Below are positions 9,637-22,944 of a stretch of 64,000 nt of DNA, piece after piece. Below the pieces are notes generated by a model that was not told the DNA's origin, did no database searches, and worked only from the letters and a program-made list of their open reading frames with translations. Position numbers and translations under genes: made by a program. The DNA is from Poronia punctata. Taxonomy: Eukaryota > Ascomycota > Sordariomycetes > Xylariales > Xylariaceae. Each line of letters opens with the position of its first letter. Position 1 is the first letter of the stretch. The stretch covers positions 124,001 to 188,000 of the forward strand of contig MU401473.1 in assembly GCA_022579005.1 (NCBI GenBank). Direction: 5' to 3'.

Positions 9637-12600
9637 AATTAATAGCTAGCTTTTAATTATATTAATAGCTTGATTTTGTTAAATAGCTTAGCAATTTTGC
9701 TTATTTTTTAACTTGCAAAAGACTGCCGGCAAAAGCAACGTTATAATATAATAACTCCTTATTATAAAGATTCTATTAAATCTATTTTTATATTTTTTTT
9801 TTTAAAACTATATTGTACTATAAGGCTGTTAGTTATATTGTTTTTTTGCTATAAAATACCTTAACTTTAAGCTTATTAAGCTAGAGGACCTAGTATATGC
9901 TAAAGTAGTTGCTTTTTTAAGCATAATATATTAAAACAATAACTTAATTTATTATTTAATAAAGTAGCTTAAGTTAACTGCTTAATTTAAAACATTTTTT
10001 TAAAACTAGAAAAAGAATTACTAAACGTAACTGGATTTTTAAGACTACTAGATTTAAAAGTTAAGGTTTAAAAAAGCACTATAGCTAATAACACCTTTTT
10101 AAATTAAAAAAAAACACTTATTTTTAGCACTAGTAAAGCTTTAAAGTAAACTATTTAAATATTTTAAAGCATTTTTACTATTAGTTAGCTAAAAACTATT
10201 ATTTAAAATTAACTTTAATTAAAATATAAAATTATTTTTAAAACCTAGCTTTATAATGTTAAACTTAAATACCTTAACTTTAAAATAGTATAAGCATTGT
10301 TTTTTAACTATAAAAAACGCTGCTATATTGCTTATATTAATATTAAAAAAATATTAGCAAGTTAATAAACTAAACTTTAAAACAAAAAAAATAAAATACT
10401 TTAACTTTATACTAAAAAATAACTAAAGTATAAAAGCTATTTTTTAAAGTAAATAAATAATTTATATAAACATTTAAATATTTACAAACTAACTTTTTAA
10501 TATTAGCTAAAGCTATAGTAAATAAAAAGTTAAAACTATATAAACTACTTATTTTTAAAACATAGTATTAGCTTAGTATACTATAAAGCTAATAAAAAAA
10601 AAACAAAATCTAGTTAAGTTAAAAAACCTTTTAACAAATTTGCAAAAAACTATAAAAACAATTTAAACGTAATTATAGCAAAGCATTAGCTAGTTTTTAA
10701 AGCAGTTAATTTACTTTATAAAATATTTAACAAGGTAAAAAAATTTATTTTTTTGTTTAATAAGTAATTTAAAATAGAAAATCTTATAACTACTTTATTA
10801 AAAACTAGCTACTTATAGCATTTAAAGTATTTAATTTTTAAATATAAGCCTAACTAACTAAACCTACTATTATAACTACTTTTAATTAATTCTTTATATA
10901 AATTAATAATAAAGAAAATATTTTTAAAGCATAGCAAATTAAATATATTAGTTAAATGCCTAAACTAGCAAGCTTTATTTTTAATTTTTTTTTTTTTAAA
11001 TAATAAATAAAACTGTTAGACTAATTATTAATATTAAAATAAAAAAGGTAAAGGTAATTAAAGTAGTTAAAACACTAAATTCTTAAATAACAGATTTTTA
11101 AACAATAGATTTTTAAATAATAAATTTCTAAACAATAAATTTTACGATCTTAAGTTTAATAACTATATGCTTTAATTTAATAACGTATATAACTATAACT
11201 TTTAATATAATTTTTAAAACTAGAAAAGTAAAAAAAACAAAAATAACTATAATTAGAAAAACTATAAAAGCTAAAATTAAAAACAGCAAAATAAACGTTA
11301 AAATAATAACTAAAAATATTAAAAAAACAACTTATTAAATTAAAAAGGTTACTAAAAAAGTTAAAATTAAAAGAAGTATTGCCTACTTTTTAACTAAGAT
11401 TAACCTGCTTTTTAAAAAGCTTACTTTAGTAATAATAAGGCTTTTAAATATAATAAACAAGGTAAACTAAACTTTAATATATAGGATTTTAATAAAAATA
11501 ATTTAAATAATAATTACTTAAAGCAATAGGATCTATTAACTAGTTATAGCAACATTTTTAAGAATTTTGGACTTTTATAAAAGTATAAAAAGAATAAATT
11601 ACTAGACGTAGTTAATTTTAGCACTATAGTATTATATTTAGCTTATTATACTACCTTTTTTTTATTTAAGCAATGCTTTACTTGCTATAAAAACTTTTAC
11701 TTTAATAATATATTATATAACTATATTTAAACTAAATATTTAAAGATATACTATATACCTAGTAATATAGTATATATTATAATAGCTTATAATGTTTTTA
11801 AACCTAAGGACAAGGGTTAATATATAGATTTACAAATAAACTTAAATATAATAGTTAATTAAAAGGATTTTTAAAAACTACTATTTTTATAACCTTAAAC
11901 TAAAAAAAATCTGTTTAATATTTTATTATGTTTTAAAAAGACCTTATTATTTATTATTAAATTAAAGATTAACTTTGTACTAAATATTAAAACGGGATTT
12001 ATATACAAAACCTATACATATTTAAAAGTATATATTATACTATTTTTAAAACTAAAAAAAAAAGTAAAAGTTTGCGCAAATATAAAATATATTTAGACTA
12101 TAGCAAATAAAAATTAAGCTTTAAAGCATTATTTAAAAGCTTAATTGCATACTTAGGCTACTTTTTTAATTATTTAAAAGATTATAAATAATTAGTATAC
12201 TATAGCAAAATATATTATAGTATAGTATTTTTTTAAAAGATTTAATTAAAAGAAAATAGTTATTATAAGCTTTGTTTATAAAATAACTTTAATTAAAAGT
12301 TTGTAAGCTAATTTATTAATAAATATAAATATTTTAAATATAAAAAACATTAACATTATTTTATTTAAAAACATTGTAGTTATTTAGTTTTGCAAGATAG
12401 CAATCTTTATTACTATAATATTTTAACTATAGAAGACGTTAAAGGTTTAAATAGCAAAATTTGTTACTGTACTTAAAAGATTGCAAATAATGTTGCTAGT
12501 TATATATAATAAATTTTTAAAATAAGATTTTATTTTTAAACTAATAACTTACTTTATATTATACTACGTAGTAGTAGTAAAAAATAATACTAAATTAATA

Positions 12601-12847
12601 CTTGTTTAAAATAATATAAACTAAAATATTTATATTTATAAGCATATAAAACTAGGTTATTTGTTACCTTTTATACTAAACTGTAAAAAATATTATATTA
12701 AAAAGGTTTTTTAAAAATTAGCCTTTAGATAACTTGTAAATGCTAAATTTAAAGAGTATAAACTTAACTTTAAGATCTTAAAGGTTATAGTATAAAAAGC
12801 AAATCTAATAGTTTAATTAAAAAATAAAAAAGGTTATAAAAATTAAA

Positions 12848-12936
12848 AAGATTAAAATAATTAAAATAATTAAAATAATTAAAATAATTAAAATAATTAA
12901 AATAATTAAAATAATTAAAATAATTAAAATAATTTT
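12848..12936. repeat. 9-bp minisatellite inside the retrotransposon
   Basis: About ten head-to-tail copies of ATTAAAATA. A period of nine would encode a three-residue repeat, so this may be the RIP-bleached remnant of a low-complexity tract in the element's coding region. Confidence 0.75.
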
Positions 12937-15900
12937 AAAAAACTAATAGATTTTAAAAATCTAGCAGAAAAAAAGCTAAAGAAACTATATAACCTGCTAT
13001 TTTTGCAATATTGCATTTTAATAAAGCTATAAGATGCTATTATATTAGCTTACAATACTATTAAGCACTTATTTAATATGTTAATATATTAAAATAAAAA
13101 TTTAAAAATTATATAAGTATTTTATAACCTAGTTACAAAATTTTAAAATGTATTTTAAAATACTAAATACGCTTGTATACTTTTTAAAAAATAACTTATT
13201 TTTTACTTAGTTTTAGGATAAAAAAACAAAGTTTTTAAAAAATATAAAGTTTATTTTTTTAATGCTAAAAACTAAAAAATTATTAACTATACTTTATTAA
13301 AGCTTTAAGAAAGTAGCAAGATTTATAAAATAAACTATTTTGTTTTTTTTTTATTTTTAGTTTTTGCTATTTAGCAAACATAGCTTAATAAAAAAAAAAA
13401 GGCAAAATAGTAGTAAACGTTTAAGAATTTAATAGCTTAACTATTATAAATATATATTTAATAAAGTCTTAAAAAAATATGCTTAAAAAAATAGCTAAAA
13501 AATAGTATATATTTATTATAAATATATTAGCATTTTATTACTAATAGTTTATTTATTTATTAACTTAAACTATAATAATTATAATAACTATTAAAAAGCA
13601 GTTTACTTTTAATTGTTTAGTTATAAAATATAAAAATAGTAACGCATACGTTTAAAAATGCATAAATACTTTTTTATAATATATTTAGTTAGCAAAATGC
13701 TATTATAATAATATATATATATATATTTATATACGTTTTAAAAATATATAGTAAACCTTTAAAACTTATTTTATGTGCTGCAAGATTATAATATATTTTT
13801 TAAACTATTAAAATTATTTGTTAAATTTTTAAATACAATAGTTTTTAAATAAAAAGTTAATGCTTTTAGTTTATTTATAACTAAAAAAAAATTAAAAGCT
13901 ATTATAAAAATAATTTTTTTAATTTTATTAAAAAACTTAAAAACTTTTTTTAAGCTTATAAAATACTTTTATTATAATGTTTTAAAATATATATAAATTG
14001 TTTAACTTTTAAAGTAATAAAAAACTAACCTTTTTTAAATAAATTTTTAAAAAAGTAATATAAAATTTTAGCAAAAATAATAAGTATTTAATATATTTTT
14101 AAAACAACTTATACAACTAAAATTAAACTTATTTAAAGCTATTAAAATAGTACTAATAAAGTATATAGTATTATATTACTTTTTTAAATTTTATATTTTT
14201 TATATTAACTTTAATATATTTAAAAACAAAATTAGTATATTAGTTTATTATATAACTAATAGTATAATTTTAAAAATTTTATAAAATAGAAAAATTAATA
14301 TATACTTACCTTGTATAGTAATTAAACTAATTGCTTTTTTTTTAAAAACTTTATTTAATGCTAAAAAGAAATATTAGCTAACGGAAATAAAATTATTAAA
14401 ATATATATAGTATTTATAAAAAACAATATATTAAATTAACGTAGCTAAAAAAAAAGTATATATTTTTATAAACTATAAGGCAATTATTAAATTAACTAAG
14501 CATAAGAATTTAGTTAATTTAATAGCTTTAAGCAATAAAAACCTTTGTTTAATTTGTGCACTTAAATTTATTAGTAAATTTAATATTACTATTTTATATA
14601 AGCTAAAAAAACTATATATTATTTTAAACGCTTTATTTAAACTTAAAACTATTAATTTATATTTAAATAATAAAAAAAAAGAATTAGATTTGCTACTAAA
14701 TAATACTAAAAAGCATTAGTTACTTTTTGCTTGCTTTTAGCTAATAAAATATATATTTATTACTAAAGCCTTTTTTATATTATGTTTATTAACTATAGTA
14801 AGCTTTTAAAATAACTTTTTTTTATTTAAAAAATATGCGTTAATTTAAATAGCTTTAAAGTTTAAAACTAAGTTATAAAATAAATATTTAAAAAATAAAG
14901 CTTAAAAACCTATTTTTAATTAAATTAAAGCTAATAAATTACTAAAACTAAATTAAGCTAATATTTTTTTTGTTTTTAAAAACGGTTTTTTTTAAAAGAA
15001 ATTAAATATATATAACTAACTATATATTTTAAAAATAGCAGCACTAGAAATTCTTAAAATGCTGTATAATAAAAGCTATATAAGATCTAATAGATTTTTT
15101 TAATTACTAATTTATTTTGTTATTAATAAAAAAAAATTGCGTAAATATATTAAATTATACTTAAAATGTAATATGTTTAAAAACTAGAACTATAAACTTT
15201 ATAAATTTATATAACTAATTATAAAACTACTATGTTTGTTTTATATAATTACTTTAAATATTGCTTTAGCTTTTTTAAAATTATTTTAAAAATATAATGC
15301 TTTTATAGCACTTATTTATAAGCATTTTAAAAGTACTTAAATTATTTTAAAATAGCATAACTAAATAATAAAAAAATAAACTAATGCTATAATAAACTAA
15401 CTTTTTTTAGTTAATTAAAAAATACTAAAAGTTATGCTAAGTAATAAAAACTTTAAATTTTTATTAGATTTATAAAAATATATTTAAAAAAGGCTTAGAA
15501 CGCGTTTTTTTTATACTATAGCGTATTATTTTAAAACTAATAAACAAATAAAGCAGTTTATTTTTATAATTAAGTTAATTTTATAATACTATTTTTATAC
15601 GTTAAAAAATTTAAAAAATTAAAATAAAGCTATTTTGTATATTTAGTTTAAAATAAATAACGCTAGATTATTTATAACTAGCAAATTACTAAATAAAACA
15701 ATTTATAAATTTACTTTTAACTTTTTAATAAATATGCTTTAAAACTTTAATTAAAAGCTTTTAGCTTATATTAAAATTTATAATACTATTGCTATTGTAT
15801 TTATAATAGCAAAAAAATACTATAACTAAAAATATACTTTTTTATTTTTTAAAGTAAGTTAACAAGTTTTTTTATAGCTATATAAAAAATATAATATTTT

Positions 15901-16369
15901 AAAAGCAGCAGTTTTAAGCTAAAAACTTAGTTAGTAGTATACTAGTTTATTTAAAGTTACTAAATATATTAGCAAACTAGCTTATAAACTAAAATTTTTA
16001 TTATATTTTTGCATTTATAATATAATATTTGTTAATTATTTAAAGCTAGCACTTTTAATAAACGTATTTAGGCAATATTTCCTATATTTTAAAGATATAT
16101 ATTTTAAAAACTATTTTAAAAATTTTTTTTAAAAAAATTTAAAAACTTATTACTACTTAGTAAAATATATTAAATTAAGTTTTAAATACTAAAAATAAAT
16201 AATTAGCAAAGATTTAAGCAAAAAAAAAAATATGTTAATTATAAAATTTAAAGCACAGTAATAAAAAATATAAAAAACAATTTAAAAAATTATATTAATA
16301 GTTAAATTATATATTACTTTTTAAAATATATAAATAATAAAAGCATTGTTATTTTTAAGGGCAGCAACC

Positions 16370-16564
16370 TATTATATATACTTATTATATTTTATAAAGT
16401 AGGTAGTACTTATAAAGAAAGCAAGGGCTACCTATAGCATATCCTAAGTATAAAGATATATTTTTTAAAAAATCCCCGTACAAGGACTTCTCTTTACTTT
16501 ACTTTATACTATTTAAATAAATACAATACAAGGATTCTTAGTCCTATATTAGCATTCTGCTATA
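16370..16564. repeat. 3' long terminal repeat (195 bp)
   Basis: Gap-free partner of 9442-9636. Here the inner (left) half is AT-converted and the outer (right) half keeps C and G, the mirror image of the other LTR. Confidence 0.87.
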
Positions 16565-16569
16565 GTGCA
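16565..16569. repeat. Right target-site duplication
   Basis: GTGCA, identical to 9437-9441, directly after the 3' LTR. Confidence 0.85.
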
Positions 16570-16983
16570 GGTGGACCCCTATGTTTAACTACTGTAGGTA
16601 CCCCCATACGTAATCTAAAAGGTGTCTTCATGCATGTCGAACTCGACCGTCAAACTTGATCATCACGATTCCCACGTATACCTATTCGATCCTACGAGTA
16701 ATTGTCTCTCGCTACTTCTCTACTTCCTACCACCGCCCTGTACCTCATACTCTCATTTGTCTTCATATGGGCAAGAAATAGACTGAACTGGGCTTGTACT
16801 TCTAACCCTTTCTACACTCCTTTGATACAAGTTTGCGGGCGGTTTCAAATACAATATATCGGTACCTCTGACTCTATTTATTACCTAGCCACGCCTTGTC
16901 CCACCTGCGTCTTACGAACAAAATAGCATATAGATGGCCTCGATTGCGTGCATAGCGAATCCCTACGGCTCGATTGTTCAACT
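16570..16983. promoter_or_regulatory. alg11 upstream region squeezed against the RIP island
   Basis: Only about 420 bp separate the retrotransposon from the alg11 start. Composition returns to normal at once. Pyrimidine-rich DNA (CTCGCTACTTCTC, CTCATACTCTC) around 16705-16755 is typical of fungal promoters. No gene seen. Confidence 0.4.
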
Positions 16984-18787
16984 ATGGATCCCACAACGTT
17001 GCTGATTACTGGCGCCGCCATCGGCTTCACGCCATTCGTCGCTCTGGCGCTATGGCATCTCATACCAAATATAATATTTTGGTTCATTGGCATGGTCGCA
17101 TCCAACGTCGGCCTGTATCTAAAGAAGAAGACCAATGACCGCCGCAAACTGATAATACAAGCCACCAAAGATGGGGAAGCGGCTTTACGGGAGAAGGGGA
17201 AAACGGGGCCTATGGATAAGACATCCGGTTCTACAAACGACGATTGGGAAAAGGTAGACGGCGCTGTCGGCTCTACTGGCAATGGGGAGAAGGGTGACCG
17301 AGAATGGGACGGCATTGTTGGCTTCTTTCATCCTTTCTGCAATGCAGGAGGAGGCGGTGAGCGCGTCCTTTGGGCTGCGGTTCGTGCGACACAATGTAGG
17401 TGGCCGAAAGCGATAATTGTTGTCTATACTGGTGACCACAGCGTCACTAAAGATGAGATGTTATCTCGCGTCAAGGTTAGCAAATCCCCCACTGTGTTCG
17501 AACCCCACCAAACCGTTTTGCTGGACCGTGACTGACAAACAAACGCACGTTACAGAATACCTTTAGTATCGACTTACACCCCCCTACTATACATTTCCTC
17601 TACCTCTCGACGCGCGACTTGGTACTTGCCTCGACATGGCCGCACGCGACCCTCCTAGGACAATCTCTAGGCTCCCTTAGGGTGGGACTCGATGCCTTCT
17701 CCCTTCTCGTCCCCGACATTTTTGTCGACACTATGGGTTACGCCTTCACCCTTGGTCTAAGCAAGTTGCTCTTCCCCGATGTGCCCACGGCAGCCTACGT
17801 CCACTACCCTACCATCTCGACCGATATGCTAGACTCTCTCGATCCTAAAAGCGCAGTTGGAAACCAAGGTGTAAATGCTGGCAAAGGGGTCGGGTTCAAG
17901 GGCGCACTCAAACGACACTACTGGCGATGGTTCGCTGGTGTCTATTCACGCATGGGCGCTTCAGTCGATGTTGTCATGACGAATTCGACGTGGACCCAAA
18001 CGCACATAGAGAGTCTGTGGGGTCCTCGTCGCCAAGAAAGGAACCGGAAACACAAGATTGCCGTGGTGTACCCACCATGTGCAGTGAGTGATATTGAAGA
18101 AGCAATAGAAGTTTCGCCCAAGAGCGAGGAGGAGCGTGAGCGATGCATAATATACATCGCCCAATTCCGACCGGAAAAGAATCACCAGCTCATCTTGAAC
18201 TCGTTTGCCGAGTTTGTCAGATCGGGCTCGGAAGCTAGTAAAGACGTGAAGCTTGTCCTCCTTGGTAGTGTCAGGGACGATCACGACGCTAGACGTGTAT
18301 ACAAGCTTCGACTTCTCGTCAACGAACTCAACGTTATCAAAGGCCGGGTTATCTTCAAGCTTGATGCGCCATGGTCCGATGTTCTGGAGTGGCTTGGCAA
18401 GGGGTACGTCGGAGTTAACGGCATGTGGAACGAACACTTTGGCATCGGCGTTGTCGAATACCAGGCCGCTGGTCTCATCTCTGTCGTCCACAACAGTGGT
18501 GGACCCAAGCTGGACATTGTCACGGAAGTGGATGGGGGAATAACAGGTGAGTCAAAACATTGTAGCTACCTACTTACTTATCTTTAAGCTAACAACAGAT
18601 GGGTAATATAGGATTCCACGCCACAACTTCGAAAGAGTATGCCGAAGGGTTCGAGAAAGCATTTTCTCTTCCGGACCCGCTGGCCGTCCGACTGAGAGCA
18701 CGCAAATCATCGAAACGATTTACAGATGAGGAGTTTGCTAGACGATGGCTCACTGAACTGGAGAAACTTGTTCAAACCAGGCTATGA
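16984..18787 (+). CDS. alg11: ALG11, GDP-mannose:Man3GlcNAc2-PP-dolichol alpha-1,2-mannosyltransferase
   Basis: Predicted 552 residues in three exons: 16984-17475, 17556-18546 and 18612-18787, with introns of 80 and 65 nt. A hydrophobic N-terminus (about 5-50) anchors it in the ER membrane. The donor-side motif [17 protein letters not shown] (about 115) and the acceptor-side motif [13 protein letters not shown] (about 460), followed by [11 protein letters not shown], are the hallmarks of Alg11. The enzyme adds the fourth and fifth mannoses to the lipid-linked N-glycan precursor on the cytosolic face. An in-frame ATG at 16948 would add 12 residues; I prefer 16984, which starts directly before the membrane anchor. 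Confidence 0.93.
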
Positions 18788-19367
18788 ATTTCTCGGTCTG
18801 TGTTTCTGCGCGGCAAAGCAAGCACAATAGATGCGACACACATACAATAGGCGATACCCCTGGGATTTGCAATGGGATAGGCGACGGTGATTTGGAGTTT
18901 TTAGCTTTGCATTTTTAAATGAAATATTTATATAAAAAGATGAACTGGTAGCAGAGTTGTGTAAGCATGCATAAACCCAGGAATTATATGTTCTTAAGTT
19001 GAAGAACGTAACCTACAATGAAGCGTTGTCTTTTACATGGATTAATCAATCTGGTGTGGTCAATAGTTGCTGTGTAAACGCAAGTATCAGTAGGTAGTAG
19101 TCGATATGATTATTCTCCTAGTTTGGAGCATAAAGGAGAGTTAGAGGGTAAAAGTTTAATATAATTAATATATTGAAAAACCATACCGTCGCCCTAAGAT
19201 AATATATTATACTTGCTAGTCATGCTTCGTCAAGTCAAGTCTTGGTCTAAGGTCTAACAAACCAGTTCCAATCCCCATCTAATCTAATCCAATCGGTCTA
19301 CAAGTAGGTTACCCTTTCCTTTCTTTCTTTCTTTTCTATACAATCAATCAAACACCCAATCCAGTTC
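18788..19367. other. Convergent 3' intergenic region (alg11 / ggt)
   Basis: AT-leaning DNA between two convergent genes, with short polypyrimidine runs near 19316-19336. No gene or structured element recognised. Confidence 0.5.
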
Positions 19368-21316
19368 TCACAAAGTAAGTCCCCCACTACTCTTCTGTCT
19401 ATTCTCCGAAGCAGCCTCAAACGACCCATCATCCCTCACCAGAATCCCCTGAACGGCACTCGCCGCCGAGCTTATCCAAGTGACATTATGTCCTCTAGCC
19501 AACAATCCGGCCGCAGTCCCGTTATCAAACGAATATTCAACCACGGCCGTATTCGGCATCAACTGATCGTGGATCCGCGGTTGCTTTATCGCATCCTTCA
19601 TCCCCATAGCGTGCTCGAGTATATGCCAGATAACCTGGGTGGTAGAGCTCAGGATGCGCGATCCGCCGGCCGCGCCCACGATTGCCAACAATTTCCCGTC
19701 CGAGGCGCGTTGCGCGATGACGGGCGTGATGGACGAGAGGGGTCTCTTGCCCGCGCGGATGAAGTTTGCCGGGCTGGGTTCGAAGCCGAATTGGTTGCGT
19801 TGGCCCGGGATGGAGAAGTCGTCCATTTCGTTGTTGAGGACGATGCCCGTCTCGGGGACCATGACGAGGTTGCCGAACAAGAGGTTGATGGTTGTCGTGC
19901 TGGAGACTGCGATTCCCGAGGCGTCGGCCGTGACGATGTGCGATGTGCCGTGGCTTTCCGTCGTGTACAGCCTCCCCGCCGAGTAGTTCTCTACGGGCTG
20001 GGTTGTGTTGTCGAGGATGTGGGCCCGTATCGAGGCGGCTCGGGTTGCGTCGAGCATTTTGGATTCGAAATCGTCGATCCCCTCGACGTGGTCCGGGTCG
20101 CCTAGGGATTGTCTTGCGCCGTAGCCGAAGCGGAGGGCTTCGTCGAAGCGGTGCCAGGTGAGGTTCGTGTCGGTGTTGTCTTCTCTGGAGTAGCCTTCGA
20201 GGGTTTTCAGTGTGCTGAGACTTACTGCGCCGCTCGTGGGCGCGCCGGAGGAGAAGAGGGTTACGCCTCGGTAGGTGATGTTTAAGGCGGGACGGATTAT
20301 GGGTTTGTATCCGGCTAGATCTTGGAGGGTCATTGTGCCGTTGTAGCTTCGTAGTGTTGATATCATCGAGGCGGCTATTCAAGTATTAGTATATAGGGGA
20401 AGTTCATCTGATTTATATGGGGAGAGTATGAGTCTGACCTATCTCTCCGGTGTAGAACACATCAGCACCGCCCTCGGCAACCTTTTGGAGTGTACTGTAT
20501 TTATGTTAGCAGGTGGTTTTCCTTTTGTCTAATAAGTTCGGCCAGGTCTTACTCTGCCAATCGCGTCCTGTACATTGTCTCGCCAAGTGCCACGAGAGTA
20601 CCTTGAAGCCAAGTTAGAATGAAGGTTCCCCTTTGGTTGGAAAGGGAGAGTCATATACCATTCGGAGCAAAGTCCAGAGCCCAAGAAGGGTCATCGACCA
20701 AGAAATTCCAGCCCACAGCACGTATGGCGGCCTGCATATACCGCACCGTGTCTTCCGTCACTGTGAAGCCATCCCGAGCCACAACCACAGACGGCTGAAC
20801 GACCTCGCTCCAGGGCAAGACGCCGAATTTCGTATGAGCCACTTCCAGACCGCGCAGTTCGCCAGGTATGCCGGCAGCCAGCCCGCCGAAAATGCTACCG
20901 TTGGGATTCCCCTTATACATATCCTGGAAAGCGGCGGCAGGAGCGGACTCGCGATAGTCGATGACGGTGTACTGACCCGTCCGATCACGGATCAATGCAA
21001 AGCCTCCGCCACCGATCCCCGAATGATACATGCCGATGACACCGACGCATAGCTGGGTGCCTACAAAGGCATCGACTGCATTTCCCTATATCCTGTCTAA
21101 GTCCAAGTCATGGAGCCGGCTGACGTTTCATCGGGGGAAGTGGGGCAAATGCCAACTTACACCACGGGCTAACAAGTCGATGCCGACTTGACTGCAGACT
21201 GTACTTTCGCACGCGACGGCGCCTCTGTGATCAGACGAGACGGACGCGAGAACGGCCTGCTCTTGTGGATGGGGAATAGCGACCGTGGACGAGACTGTTG
21301 CGAGCAAGAGTAACAA
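19368..21316 (-). CDS. Secreted gamma-glutamyltranspeptidase
   Basis: Predicted 564 residues in five exons: 21316-21161, 21085-20659, 20601-20553, 20494-20439 and 20374-19368, with introns of 57-75 nt. The N-terminus MLLLLATVSSTVAIPHPQ is a signal peptide. GNAVDAF and HSGIGGGGF belong to the Ntn-hydrolase large subunit. The catalytic threonine that frees itself by autocleavage is in SHGTSHIVTADASG (about residue 373). PLSSITPVI and GAAGGSRI are conserved small-subunit motifs that bind the gamma-glutamyl group. The enzyme cleaves glutathione and transfers its glutamyl group. The signal peptide, with several N-x-S/T sites, points to a cell-surface or secreted enzyme. Confidence 0.92.
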
Positions 21317-22944
21317 GCTCTGGGGGAGATGGGTGAGGCCTCCTGAGACAGACTATCTGTCAGTAAAAGGGTACTTTTGTAGATGCTCCAGACGACCAGA
21401 CATGTATGATCTTACTCATTGTGTTAACTCTACTGCGGAACTACTGTTTATCTGGATTTGACGTTGAGAGAACATGCACATCAGTGAGATGCATATGCCG
21501 TAATCACGCAACACTACCGACAGGACACTACCGACAGGACAGGCATCCGTCGAGCGCTGATGATACCGAGGAGCGAACCAAATGAGAGGGCGAAATAACC
21601 AAAATTCACCTTGTTCCCGCGACCAGTCCCACAATCACCAAACCTCTGATGGGAAATGGAAACTATAAGTAAAAAAGGAGGTGACTCATGAACGATGATC
21701 TGGAGGATGACCATCAGTCTAGGTTTCTAGTCTACCTACCACATAAGCGCTACGAGTATGGTAGTAGGCTGTAGCAGTAGCTAGTAGTAGTATTAAGATG
21801 AGCACCTATATTGAACAGAATTGGGATTATAGGTACTTTTGGAATGCACTTGGCGGTCATGCACCTACCTGTAAGTTACGAGTACCGACCTATCGTAAGA
21901 AGTAGGTGCTACTAGCGGCTCTTGAAGATGGGGAAACCGATATCCGGGGACCGGGTGCCGGGGAGCGCCACAAACGCCTGGAATTGGAACCCTTGATCTT
22001 TTTGATACGGATTATATAAAAGTATCTTGTTTTGTCCTTTGCTGCTTGCACATGCTAATTATTTGATGAATGTACAATTAGATAACAAGGTTGACAGGGC
22101 TGGGCTTGCCTTACTTGGGGTTTTTATCGCTGAACCCTGCGTTCGCTTATCTACCAGTTTATATCTACTACCTATCATCCGAGGTGGACTTATCAAACCA
22201 GATCTCAAACAATGAACCTCCAGAATCCAAGATGCCTTCCTCGCATGGCCGACTTATGAAGGAAATCGTAAAGAAGTACCTAGTTAGCCAGTTTTATTCC
22301 AGCATATCAGCCGACTAGACAAAAATGAAAATATAAAGTAGCTATCAGCGGCTCAATCTCTTGGTTGCACTATCACCTGTGTTTTGCGTGACGCCGTCTG
22401 CTATGCCGATACTTTGTCTTCTTTTTTGCTCTTACCAATGCGGCATGAGATATGGGATAGAAGCATTACAGCCAGACGCATGACTGACTCTTTCTCTCAC
22501 ATTCTAAAGGATTTGCAGCATACTATGTATATATCGCGATGCCTTGCCCGTAAGACACTTACGCCAAATTTATACTCGTATAGTGAGTCCCTAGTCCAAC
22601 AACTTAAGTAGGACCCTGAAATACACCAGTGGTTCCTTGAAAAACCGCTGTGCTTGTCTGCCCCTCCAACCTACCCTAGATAGTAAGGTAAAGTATGCAC
22701 TTAGACCCATTTAGCGCAGGGACCATCTCAGATAAGTCCACAAATATTCATCAATTCACCAATGAAAACATCAGGAATCCCGATATGCTCTTGTCAGTTC
22801 AACCTTTAACAAAATTCTTATTGGACAAGGCCTGAAAAAAAGTCGCTTGCTGTGTTGCATCTTGCATGAAACTATGTTATAGGTGGGTAGACGTGAAGTT
22901 TGTTCAGTGAGATCTCGTTCATCTAGTTCGATTTCAATCGTATA
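21317..22944. other. Intergenic, 1.6 kb
   Basis: Contains the divergent promoters of the glutamyltranspeptidase and trm2. A 14-bp unit ACACTACCGACAGG is duplicated in tandem at 21511-21538. Around 21730-21910 there are many CTACCTA/TAGTAG words. No convincing gene. Confidence 0.5.

Larger units (their letters stand above)
9442..16564. mobile_element. RIP-degenerate LTR retrotransposon (about 7.1 kb)
   Basis: Two 195-bp terminal repeats (9442-9636 and 16370-16564) align without gaps at a constant offset of 6928 bases. They differ almost only by C/T and G/A changes and are bounded by a GTGCA duplication. The 6.7-kb interior is extremely AT-rich, with stops in all frames and no surviving reading frame, as expected after repeat-induced point mutation. 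A purine-rich stretch (AAGGGCAGC, 16358-16366) just left of the 3' LTR could be the polypurine tract, which would make + the coding strand. A degenerate protease-like stretch near 11.6 kb hints at a Copia-type order, but gag and pol are too damaged to decide Copia versus Gypsy. The 3' LTR begins TA, consistent with a mutated TG end, and both copies end in TA, consistent with a mutated CA end. Confidence 0.88.

Noticed and set aside
9530..16369. AT-rich block as a mitochondrial DNA insertion, centromere or origin
   Set aside because: The paired LTRs, 5-bp duplication and transition-only LTR differences explain it as a mutated retrotransposon.
19488..20105. 205-codon open frame antisense to the glutamyltranspeptidase gene
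   Set aside because: Shadow of the GC-rich coding strand; the other strand carries clear family motifs.
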